From: an uncultured Bacillota bacterium
Lineage (GTDB): Bacteria; Bacillota; Clostridia; Peptostreptococcales; Anaerovoracaceae
Length of the DNA stretch: 12,431 nucleotides
Assembly (NCBI GenBank): GCA_946541435.1
Contig: CAMNJK010000025.1
Span: 1-12,431, forward strand
Direction of reading: 5' to 3'
The translations under genes and the position numbers were made by a program. This document shows, in pieces, positions 6,188 to 12,431 of this stretch. Under the pieces are notes generated by a model. It searched no databases and was not told the DNA's origin. It was given only the letters and a program-made list of their open reading frames with translations. Position 1 is the first letter of the stretch; each line of letters opens with the position of its first letter.

Positions 6188-7456
6188 TTAACCTCTTGCC
6201 TTGGCGAATCCCTGTTCCAGATCAGCCAGGATGTCATCCAGATCCTCCAGGCCGACAGACAGGCGGATCATGCCGCCTTCGATGCCGGCAGCCACCAGCT
6301 GTTCATCTGTCAGCTGACGGTGGGTCTCACTGGCCGGATGAAGGACACAGGTACGGATATCAGCTACATGGACCTCGTTGGAAGCCAGCTGCAGAGAATC
6401 CATGAACTTCATGGCAGTCTCGCGGCCGCCCTTGATCACGAAGGAAATGACGCCGCTGCATCCCTTAAGGTATTTCTTCCCCAGTTCGTAGCATTCATCG
6501 CTCTCAAGACCCGGATACCGGATGCTCTCCACCATGTCGCATTTCTCCAGATATTTCGCCACTGCCAGACCGTTCTCACAGTACTGCTTCATCCTTACCG
6601 GCAGGGTCTCCAGACCCATGTTCAGCAGGAATGCGGAGTGGGCTGCCGGATAGCATCCGAAGTCACGCATCAGCTGCATCCTGGCCTTCAGGATATAAGC
6701 CGCCTTGCCGTAGTCTCTGGTGTAGACAACGCCGTGATAGGATTCGTCCGGTTCGGTCAGCTCCGGGAAATCGCCGCTTTCCCAGTCGAAGTTGCCGGAG
6801 TCCACGATGACGCCGCCGCCCTGTACCGCGTGGCCGTCCATATACTTGGTGGTGGAATGCACAACGATGTCCGCGCCGAAGTCAAAGGGCTTGCACAGCA
6901 CCGGTGTAGCAAAGGTGTTGTCGATGATCAGGGGAACATGATGCTCATGGGCGATGTTCGCGAAACGCTCGATGTCGAATACTGTCAGTGCCGGATTTGC
7001 CAGGGTCTCGCCGAAGAACAGTTTGGTGTTGGGTTTGAAAGCCGCATGGATCTCTTCGTCAGATGCCTTGGGATCGATGAAGATACACTCGATGCCCAGC
7101 TTTTTCAGTGTGAACGCGAAGAGATTGATGGTTCCGCCGTAGATCTCGGAGGAGCTGATGAAGCTGTCTCCCGCCCGGCAGAGGTTCAGTACGGAAAGCA
7201 GTGAAGCCGCCTGTCCCGATGTGGTGCACATGGCGCCGATGCCGCCCTCCAGCTCTGCGATCTTCTCCTCCACGGCCATGACCGTGGGATTGGCGAATCT
7301 GGAATAGATCAACGCTCTGCTGGGATCGTCAAATACAGCAGCCACCTCTTCGGTGGAATCAAATACATATGTAGTGCTCTGAACGATGGGCAGTACTCTG
7401 GGTTCAGTATTCTTGGGATGATATCCTGCATGCAGGCATTTGGTGGCGTCTTTCAT
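6188..7456 (-). CDS. metY: O-acetylhomoserine sulfhydrylase (PLP enzyme)
   Basis: This 422-residue protein of the Cys/Met metabolism PLP family (fold type I) has the MetY length. Visible landmarks are the phosphate-contact motif YSRFANPT (51-58), TTSGQAAS (78-85), YGGTINLFAFTLKKLGIE (106-123, the NLF form typical of MetY), the PLP-ring aspartate Asp179 in IIDNTFATP, and the Schiff-base lysine Lys204 in HSTTKYMDGH. It would convert O-acetylhomoserine and sulfide to homocysteine and acetate. The Glu111 form of MetA two genes downstream supplies that substrate. The ATG has AAGGAGG with a 7-base spacer. The gene starts only 28 bases after the tRNA-Pro terminator stem. Cystathionine gamma-synthase or methionine gamma-lyase is a less likely alternative. 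Confidence 0.92.
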   Translation of the reverse strand: MKDATKCLHAGYHPKNTEPRVLPIVQSTTYVFDSTEEVAAVFDDPSRALIYSRFANPTVMAVEEKIAELEGGIGAMCTTSGQAASLLSVLNLCRAGDSFISSSEIYGGTINLFAFTLKKLGIECIFIDPKASDEEIHAAFKPNTKLFFGETLANPALTVFDIERFANIAHEHHVPLIIDNTFATPVLCKPFDFGADIVVHSTTKYMDGHAVQGGGVIVDSGNFDWESGDFPELTEPDESYHGVVYTRDYGKAAYILKARMQLMRDFGCYPAAHSAFLLNMGLETLPVRMKQYCENGLAVAKYLEKCDMVESIRYPGLESDECYELGKKYLKGCSGVISFVIKGGRETAMKFMDSLQLASNEVHVADIRTCVLHPASETHRQLTDEQLVAAGIEGGMIRLSVGLEDLDDILADLEQGFAKARG

Positions 7457-7476
7457 TGCGTTTCCTCCTTAACGAT

Positions 7477-7518
7477 ATAATAAAAACCCGCCGATCGCTT
7501 CACACGTCTGGCGGGTTT
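7477..7518 (-). terminator. Intrinsic terminator after tRNA-Pro, ahead of metY
   Basis: The minus strand forms AAACCCGCC paired with GGCGGGTTT (7518-7510 with 7492-7484), a perfect 9-bp stem with a 17-base loop, continuing into TTATTATAT. It begins five bases after the tRNA CCA end. Because it ends about 20 bases before the metY ribosome binding site, it would terminate the tRNA transcript and limit transcription into metY. Confidence 0.85.
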
Positions 7519-7523
7519 CTTAC

Positions 7524-7600
7524 TGGTCGGGATGACTGGATTCGAACCAGCGGCCTTTGCGTCCCGAACGCAACGCTCTACCAAGCTGAGCCACATCCCG
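7524..7600 (-). tRNA. tRNA-Pro (anticodon CGG)
   Basis: This 77-base cloverleaf on the minus strand has a 7-bp acceptor stem (CGGGATG with CATCCCG), the D-arm GCTC-AGCTTGGTA-GAGC, an anticodon arm TTGCG-TTCGGGA-CGCAA giving anticodon CGG, variable loop AGGCC, and T-arm GCTGG-TTCGAAT-CCAGT. Discriminator A is followed by an encoded CCA. It reads the proline codon CCG. The 5' CGGGATGTGGC start is typical of bacterial proline tRNA. Confidence 0.97.
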
Positions 7601-7622
7601 ATTTCTGACCGGCAACATGAAT

Positions 7623-7651
7623 ACTATATCACTTTGCGCGGTCTTATGCAA
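7623..7651 (-). promoter_or_regulatory. Promoter of tRNA-Pro
   Basis: On the minus strand TTGCAT (7651-7646) and TATAGT (7628-7623) are separated by exactly 17 bases, with TGA before the -10 (extended -10). The predicted start near 7616 leaves about 16 bases of 5' leader before the tRNA. This is among the best promoter matches in the window and may also serve metY by read-through. Confidence 0.75.
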
Positions 7652-7723
7652 GTATATTTTTGATTAGATTTGCAGATATTTAAGCTGTCTTCCTCTGCCG
7701 CAGGCCGCAGGGCTTCCGCCGCC

Positions 7724-8662
7724 CTACAGCACGACCCCCTTCTTCCGGTGCCATGCCCTGGCCGCGATGCAGTCGCTCTGGATCTGCTTCTGCAGCTCTT
7801 CTACGCTGCCGAACTTCTGCTCCGGCCGGGTGCGTCGGATGAACTCCACGTTGATGTGCTTGCCGTAGGCATCCTGGTCGAAATTGAACACATGGGTCTC
7901 GATGTTCTTCCCGAACTCTCCCACCGTCGGTTTATTGCCCACATTGGTGATGGAAGGATACCGCACGCCTTCATAGGTACAGTATGTGATGTAGACGCCG
8001 TTGGGCGGCGTCACCATGGTCTCATCGATGGTCTGGTTCATGGTGGGAAAGCCTATGGTCCTCCCCAGCTGGTTGCCCAGGATCACGTCACCGCCGACCG
8101 CGTACATCCTGCCCATGAATCTGGCAGCCTCCTCCATGCGGCCTTCCGAAATGAGCTTACGGATCCAGGTACTGCTGACCACGATATTATCGATGGTAAA
8201 GGGTTCCTGCACATGGATGCCGAAGCCGTGCTGAAGCCCCTCATGCATCAGGACCTCCGGTGTGCCGGTGGCCTTGTAGCCGAAGGTATAATTGAATCCG
8301 CAGTAGGCTTCCCTGATCCGCAGACGGTCCACCAGGATCTCCTTGACAAACTGTTCCGGCGGCATGCTCAGGATCTCACGGGTAAAAGGGATATTGATCA
8401 GATAATCCACGCCCATCTCCTGGATGATGCGCTCCTTCTCCTCATTGTAGAGGATATTCTTCACAGGTTCACCCTTCCCCAGAACGCTGCTGGGGTGATT
8501 GGAAAAGGTGAACACTGCGCTCTTCAGCCCCATGGCCGCAGCGCTGCGCACGGTACGTTCTATGATCTTCTGGTGTCCCAGATGGACGCCGTCAAAATTC
8601 CCCAGGGCGACGACAGTCTCGTCGATCTTCCCGATCTGTTCCAGCGATTCAAATACTTTCAT
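7724..8662 (-). CDS. ribF: Bifunctional riboflavin kinase / FAD synthetase
   Basis: From the chosen start the protein has 312 residues, normal for RibF. The N-terminal FMN adenylyltransferase domain has VVALGNFDGVHLGHQKII (17-34), FTFSNHP (51-57) and SSTWIRKLISEG (163-174). The C-terminal riboflavin kinase domain has GRTIGFPTMN (200-209) and IETHVFNFDQDAYG (254-267), including the catalytic Glu. It makes FMN and then FAD from riboflavin. Two in-frame starts are possible: ATG at 8662, beginning MKVFESLEQI as in relatives, and ATG at 8698, which adds MAVRRRQEYTGK. Neither has a well-spaced strong Shine-Dalgarno sequence; I prefer 8662 on family N-termini. It is the last gene of the infB operon; GC-rich repeats after the stop lack a T-run, so no clear terminator is seen. 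Confidence 0.94.
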   Translation of the reverse strand: MKVFESLEQIGKIDETVVALGNFDGVHLGHQKIIERTVRSAAAMGLKSAVFTFSNHPSSVLGKGEPVKNILYNEEKERIIQEMGVDYLINIPFTREILSMPPEQFVKEILVDRLRIREAYCGFNYTFGYKATGTPEVLMHEGLQHGFGIHVQEPFTIDNIVVSSTWIRKLISEGRMEEAARFMGRMYAVGGDVILGNQLGRTIGFPTMNQTIDETMVTPPNGVYITYCTYEGVRYPSITNVGNKPTVGEFGKNIETHVFNFDQDAYGKHINVEFIRRTRPEQKFGSVEELQKQIQSDCIAARAWHRKKGVVL

Positions 8663-8697
8663 CTTGCCTGTATATTCCTGTCTTCTCCTGACCGCCA

Positions 8698-8711
8698 TGC
8701 AAAGGCTGGCC
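8698..8711 (+). repeat. Junction motif GCAAAGGCTGGC, copy 2
   Basis: The same 12-mer, extended as TGCAAAGGCTGGCC, lies between the truB stop and the first possible ribF start. It is in the same orientation as the copy ahead of metAA. Confidence 0.45.
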
Positions 8712-8718
8712 AGTCCTC

Positions 8719-9882
8719 TTATCTCTTCTGTTTCGGTTCATTCAGCGCCATGAAGACCTTGTCCGCCTTCAGGATGCCTTGTTCATCATCCCGGTATCCC
8801 GTTCCCAGAAAATCCCCGGTCTCCTCCTGGTAGACCCGGTAGATGCGGTCGTAGCTGCGGCCCCGGGCATTGCACGGGATCCGGCCGGTCAGCGGGTCCT
8901 CCCCCACCTCCGGCATCCGGAGGATCTTCGTCTGATAGAGGCGGATGCTGTTTCCCTGCCGGAAATATTTTGCCCGGTCAGCGGGCATGGTGACCTCCCC
9001 GAAGCGGGAAAGCGGCCAGTCCGCCGGCAGCAGCCTGGATGACAGGCTGTCCTGCGCCTCCGTGGAGGTACCGGAATCCTGCATGGCTTTCACTTCCTCC
9101 GGGCTCACCCAGGGCACGGTATCCAGATCGATGCTCCCCACCGCAGTCCGGGTCAGCGCTGTCATCACCGCGCCGCAGCCCAGCTGCTGCCCGATATCGT
9201 GACAGATGGTCCGTATATATGTCCCCTTGGAGCATACTGCGCAGAACCGGACCGTGCCGCTCTTCAGATCCATGTCCAGCACATCCAGGGCATGGAGAAA
9301 GATCCTGCGGGGCTTCACCCTGGCCAGGACCTCCGGATCGATGCCGCTTCCCGGAGCATTCTCCCGGCCGTCCCTGCATCCGCCGCCGTCCAAACTGTCT
9401 TTCCCTGCTTTCGTGTCTTTCCCTGCCTTGCTTCCTTTGCGGGCATAATCGTAGAGATGCCTTCCATCTACGCGCACGGCGGAATAAATGGGCGGCATCT
9501 GTTCGATGACGCCTTGAAATCCGTCAAATGCCCGCAGGATCTCGGCTTCCGTGATCCCGGCGGTGCTCCGCTCCTCCAGCACCGTCCCCCAGATATCCTG
9601 GGTGTCGGTGACAAGGCCCAGCCGCATGGTGCAGACATAGGTCTTGCTGTCCAGTTCCAGATACTCCATGATCCGGGTGGCCTGCCCGATAAAGATCGGG
9701 AGCACGCCCTCCGCCATGGGATCCAGCGTGCCGCCGTGGCCGATCTTCTTCACGCCTTTCAGGCGGAGCACTCTGCGGCAGATGGCCACACAGTCGTGGG
9801 ACGTCCAGTCAGCGGGTTTGTTCAGCACAAGAATGCCGTCCTTCATGACATTGTCTTTGTCCGGGCCATTAAGACTGGTCAT
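8719..9882 (-). CDS. truB: tRNA pseudouridine-55 synthase
   Basis: TruB converts U55 in the T-loop of most tRNAs to pseudouridine. The catalytic Asp54 lies in KIGHGGTLDPMAEGVLP (46-62); other family blocks are GILVLNKPADWTSHD (16-30), MPPIYSAVRVDGRHLYDYAR (129-148) and CSKGTYIRTICHDIG (217-231). At 387 residues it is longer than the usual 290-310, because of a hydrophilic insertion of about 33 residues after YARKG (about 151-189) plus a long C-terminal half. The ATG at 9882 has GGAGG nine bases ahead and overlaps the nrnA stop by 14 bases, implying translational coupling. An internal Met13 has no ribosome binding site. Confidence 0.95.
   Translation of the reverse strand: MTSLNGPDKDNVMKDGILVLNKPADWTSHDCVAICRRVLRLKGVKKIGHGGTLDPMAEGVLPIFIGQATRIMEYLELDSKTYVCTMRLGLVTDTQDIWGTVLEERSTAGITEAEILRAFDGFQGVIEQMPPIYSAVRVDGRHLYDYARKGSKAGKDTKAGKDSLDGGGCRDGRENAPGSGIDPEVLARVKPRRIFLHALDVLDMDLKSGTVRFCAVCSKGTYIRTICHDIGQQLGCGAVMTALTRTAVGSIDLDTVPWVSPEEVKAMQDSGTSTEAQDSLSSRLLPADWPLSRFGEVTMPADRAKYFRQGNSIRLYQTKILRMPEVGEDPLTGRIPCNARGRSYDRIYRVYQEETGDFLGTGYRDDEQGILKADKVFMALNEPKQKR
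9395..9430 (-). repeat. 18-bp tandem repeat inside truB
   Basis: Two adjacent 18-base copies, matching at 15 of 18 positions, encode KAGKDT and KAGKDS in the TruB insertion. The repeat is in frame, so it changes length without breaking the gene. Confidence 0.75.
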
Positions 9883-10900
9883 TCTGCAGCGCCTCCAGTG
9901 AACGGATCATTTCGGCCCGTACCATCTCAAAGGCTTCAAGCAAAGGCTCATGGATGGTGCATCCGGCCGCCTTCACATGCCCGCCTCCGCCGAAATGCTG
10001 GGCAATGGCGCCAACATCGGCTTTGTTCTTGGAACGCAGGCTGACACGGATGCCGTCTGCTGTCTCCCGCAAAAAGGCGGACATCTCCACACCCCGGATG
10101 GCACGGATGGTTTCCACAAATTCTTCGGTGTGCTCCATTTCCGCCCCCGCCTCATCCATCTCCGCCATGCTGATGCGGGAGATGGCGCCGGCGCCGTCGG
10201 AAATGAGCTCCATATTCTGCATCCCGATGGTCTCCACCGCCATGGCCCTGGGGTCGGTATTCTGGTACATCTCTACACAGACCGCGTTGATGTCCACCCC
10301 ATGCTCCATGAGATCGGCAGCGATCCGGAAGGTGTCCGGTGTCACACTGGAATACTGGAAGCTTCCGGTATCTGTAGAGATCCCCACAAACAGAGCCTCC
10401 GCGGCGAAACGGTCCATGGGCCACTGCATCTCATGAAAGAGCTGCCACACCAGCTGGGCCGCAGCCGGCGCCTTCGGATCGATCCAGTACTGGTCCCATT
10501 CACAGTCCGTCTTTGGCTGATGATGGTCAATGCAGAGTGTTTTCTTTCCCGCGCGGAAAAGTGCTTCCCGTCTGGGGAAGCGCTTGACTTCATGACAGTC
10601 CACGCACATGCAGACATCCGGCTCTCCGATGATGTTCAGGTCCAGGGTCTCCATGGGGCCGAAGGGATCTTCCTCCGGCCTGTTTCTCGCCTCATCTCCG
10701 GTAATGAAGGAAACGTACTGGGGCAGTGGATCCTCCAGTACGATCCAGCACTTCTTCCCCATCTTCCGGAGAAAACGGCAGATGGCGCCGCAGGAACCTA
10801 CCGCGTCACCATCCGGATTGATATGGGAGAACAGCAGGACGCTTTCCGCGTCCTCCAGCGCTGTTCCGATGTTCTTTAATGTTGTATTCGTATAAACCAT
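9869..10900 (-). CDS. nrnA: DHH-family phosphoesterase, NrnA-like (nanoRNase / pAp phosphatase)
   Basis: This 343-residue DHH/DHHA1 protein has all metal motifs: SHINPDGDAVGS (25-36), VDCHE (100-104), IDHHQPK (124-130) and STDTGSFQY (175-183). The C-terminal DHHA1 motif is FGGGGHVKAAG (303-313). NrnA degrades oligoribonucleotides of 2-5 bases and dephosphorylates 3'-phosphoadenosine 5'-phosphate, a by-product of sulfate assimilation. I start at ATG 10900, seven bases after the rbfA stop. A longer frame opens at GTG 10951 but would overlap rbfA by 44 bases and add a basic, non-family N-terminus. Its position between rbfA and truB is the standard Firmicute order. Confidence 0.93.
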   Translation of the reverse strand: MVYTNTTLKNIGTALEDAESVLLFSHINPDGDAVGSCGAICRFLRKMGKKCWIVLEDPLPQYVSFITGDEARNRPEEDPFGPMETLDLNIIGEPDVCMCVDCHEVKRFPRREALFRAGKKTLCIDHHQPKTDCEWDQYWIDPKAPAAAQLVWQLFHEMQWPMDRFAAEALFVGISTDTGSFQYSSVTPDTFRIAADLMEHGVDINAVCVEMYQNTDPRAMAVETIGMQNMELISDGAGAISRISMAEMDEAGAEMEHTEEFVETIRAIRGVEMSAFLRETADGIRVSLRSKNKADVGAIAQHFGGGGHVKAAGCTIHEPLLEAFEMVRAEMIRSLEALQNDQS

Positions 10901-10907
10901 AGTTTCG

Positions 10908-11309
10908 CTACTCTTCGGTCTTTTCTTGATCCGATTCCTCGAAGTTGTCACTGTATTCCAGTGAATCGATGATCTCGTCGATGTGCCGCCCGTATTCCAT
11001 GGAACGGTCCACCTTGAAGATCAGCTCCGGTGTATGGCGCAGTCTCAGCTGACTGCCCACATGCCGGCGGATGAAGCCTTTGGAGCTTTCAAAGCCCGCG
11101 CAGACTTCCTCCAGCGCCTCTTCATCCCTGCCCTGATTTCCCAGGACGGTGAAGTAGACCGTGGCGTAGCTGTAATCCGATGTTACATCCACTGCTGTGA
11201 TGCTGATCAGCGAATGCAGCCGCGGATCCTTCAGCCCCTGCAAAAGCAGGTCACTGATGATCCTGCGGATCTCTTCGCCGATACGATCCGGTCTGTATCC
11301 CTTCGCCAT
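10908..11309 (-). CDS. rbfA: 30S ribosome-binding factor A
   Basis: This 133-residue KH-type protein has the RbfA signatures DRIGEEIRRIISDLL, LKDPRLHSLISITAVDVTSD, YATVYFTVLG and RLRHTPELIFKVDRSMEYG. It binds the 30S subunit during maturation of the 16S 5' end. The ATG has AAAGGAGGGG with good spacing and lies 39 bases after the infB stop. The acidic tail (EESDQEKTEE) is common in Firmicute homologues. Confidence 0.96.
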   Translation of the reverse strand: MAKGYRPDRIGEEIRRIISDLLLQGLKDPRLHSLISITAVDVTSDYSYATVYFTVLGNQGRDEEALEEVCAGFESSKGFIRRHVGSQLRLRHTPELIFKVDRSMEYGRHIDEIIDSLEYSDNFEESDQEKTEE

Positions 11310-11335
11310 GATTCCCCTCCTTTATCGCCTGTCCA

Positions 11336-11348
11336 GGCCAGCCTTTGC
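11336..11348 (-). repeat. Junction motif GCAAAGGCTGGC, copy 3
   Basis: The minus strand reads GCAAAGGCTGGCC directly after the infB stop codon, in the 39-base gap before rbfA. It is inverted relative to the other two copies. Confidence 0.45.
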
Positions 11349-12431
11349 TTAATCTCTGGCGATCTCTTCCATCGTGAAGCACTCGATGACATCGCCTTCC
11401 TTGATATCGTTATAGTTCTCGATGCCGATACCGCACTCGTAACCCTGGCTGACCTCTCTGGCGTCATCCTTAAACCGCTTCAGCGAGGAGATCTTGCCTT
11501 CGTGGATCACGATGCCGTCTCTGACCAGGCGGATGGACTCGTTCCGGACCACCTTGCCGTCGGTAACATAGGCGCCGCCGACGATGCCGACACCCGGCAC
11601 CTTGAAGGTGGTGCGGATCTCCACACGTCCCAGAACGACTTCCTTGAACTCCGGATCCAGCATACCCTTCATGGCGTTCTCCACATCATCGATGATGTTG
11701 TAGATGACGTTGTAGGTACGGATCTGGATGCCGTCACGCTCAGCCTGCGCGCTGACCGCGGCGCTGGGCCGGACGTTGAAGCCGATGATGATGGAGTCCG
11801 AAGTACCTGCCAGCATGACATCGGATTCGTTGATGGCGCCGACACCGGTATGGACGATGTTGACCTTGACCTCGTCGTTGGACAGCTTCTCCAGGGAGGT
11901 CACGATGGCGCCCACGGATCCCTGTACGTCCGCCTTGATGATCAGGTTCAGTTCCTTGACCTCGCCGGCCTGGATCTGGCTGAACAGCTCTTCCAGTGTG
12001 GTGCTGGCGTTTCTGGCCATGACTTCCTCTCTGACCTTCTGCTGACGGTTGGCCGCGATCTCCTTGGCCATAGACGGTGACTTGACCGCATTGAACACGT
12101 CGCCTGCCTGGGGCACGTCTGTCAGGCCCAGGATCTCCACCGCTGTGGCCGGACCGGCCTTGCGCAGCTTCTCGCCCTTGTCATTGGTCATGAGACGGAC
12201 CTTGCCGGCGCAGGTGCCTGCGACGATGCTGGCGCCTGACTTCAGAGTTCCGTTCAGTACCAGGAGGCTGGCGATGGGGCCCTTGGCCTTGTCCAGTCTG
12301 GCTTCCAGTACGGTTCCCATGGCCAGACGGTCCGGATTTGCCTTCAGTTCCAGGACCTCTGCCTGCAGGAGGATCATCTCCAGCAGGTTCTTGATGCCTT
12401 CGCCTGTCTTGGCGGAGACCGGAACGCTGAT
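11349..12431 (-). CDS. infB: Translation initiation factor IF-2, partial (N-terminus beyond window)
   Basis: The visible 360 residues are the C-terminal part of IF-2, which places fMet-tRNA on the 30S subunit and promotes joining of the subunits. The fragment opens in frame at the window edge with ISVPVSAKTGEGIKNLLEMI, containing the G5 SAK motif at the end of the GTPase domain. Domain II follows (MGTVLEARLDKAKGPIASLL, then GDVF), then domain III (LNLIIKADVQGSVGAI, VHTGVGAINESDVMLA) and the fMet-tRNA-binding C-terminal domain (FKVPGVGIVGGAYVTDGKV, GYECGIGIENYNDIKEGD). Stop TAA is at 11351-11349. The N-terminal part and most of the GTPase domain lie outside the window. Confidence 0.97.
   Translation of the reverse strand: MSVPVSAKTGEGIKNLLEMILLQAEVLELKANPDRLAMGTVLEARLDKAKGPIASLLVLNGTLKSGASIVAGTCAGKVRLMTNDKGEKLRKAGPATAVEILGLTDVPQAGDVFNAVKSPSMAKEIAANRQQKVREEVMARNASTTLEELFSQIQAGEVKELNLIIKADVQGSVGAIVTSLEKLSNDEVKVNIVHTGVGAINESDVMLAGTSDSIIIGFNVRPSAAVSAQAERDGIQIRTYNVIYNIIDDVENAMKGMLDPEFKEVVLGRVEIRTTFKVPGVGIVGGAYVTDGKVVRNESIRLVRDGIVIHEGKISSLKRFKDDAREVSQGYECGIGIENYNDIKEGDVIECFTMEEIARD

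Noticed and set aside
7457..7600. A T-box or SAM riboswitch in front of metY
   Set aside because: The space is filled by the tRNA-Pro cloverleaf and a simple terminator. No T-box sequence or SAM-riboswitch core is visible.
10901..10951. A longer nrnA starting at GTG 10951
   Set aside because: It would overlap rbfA by 44 bases, and the added residues (TTSRNRIKKRPKSSET) do not look like a DHH N-terminus. The ATG at 10900 gives normal operon spacing.
1..12431. A mobile element, defence system, CRISPR array or biosynthetic cluster
   Set aside because: No transposase, integrase, regularly spaced repeats, toxin-antitoxin pair or phage gene is seen. All genes fall in core metabolic or translation families.

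Overview
This window is a stretch of bacterial chromosome, and every gene recognised lies on the minus strand. The content points to an anaerobic Firmicute of the class Clostridia. The evidence is a bcd-etfB pair (electron-bifurcating butyryl-CoA dehydrogenase), a class III fructose-1,6-bisphosphatase, the gene order infB-rbfA-nrnA-truB-ribF, strong AGGAGG ribosome binding sites, and short AT-rich intergenic promoters among fairly GC-rich genes. I cannot place it at family level from the sequence.

Read in the direction of transcription (from high to low coordinates), the layout is as follows. (1) About 12431-7724: the 3' part of infB, then rbfA, nrnA, truB and ribF. This is the familiar translation and RNA-maintenance operon, with gaps of about 7 to 60 bases or small overlaps. 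(2) About 7651-7484: tRNA-Pro(CGG) with its own strong promoter, an encoded CCA end, and an intrinsic terminator immediately after it. (3) 7456-3959: metY, a PaaI-like hotdog thioesterase, metAA and a flavoredoxin-type flavoprotein, closed by a textbook terminator at 3924-3901. The MetA protein has Glu111, the acetyl-CoA-specific residue, so MetA and MetY form a coherent O-acetylhomoserine route to homocysteine. (4) 3730-1766: a monocistronic class III fbp with a TTG start and two candidate promoters. (5) 1709 to the left edge: a promoter with a near-consensus Rex operator driving bcd and etfB. The etfB gene runs off the window.

Functionally, the window joins core translation genes, methionine synthesis, gluconeogenesis and butyrate/redox metabolism. 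Most of it is ordinary housekeeping sequence, and I found no mobile element, CRISPR array, phage gene or clear novel system. The points worth a second look are regulatory: the Rex-like site at bcd, an 18-bp tandem repeat overlaying a possible internal metAA promoter, the tRNA-Pro terminator sitting directly on the metY leader, a 12-base motif at three gene junctions, and a repeat-bearing insertion in TruB.
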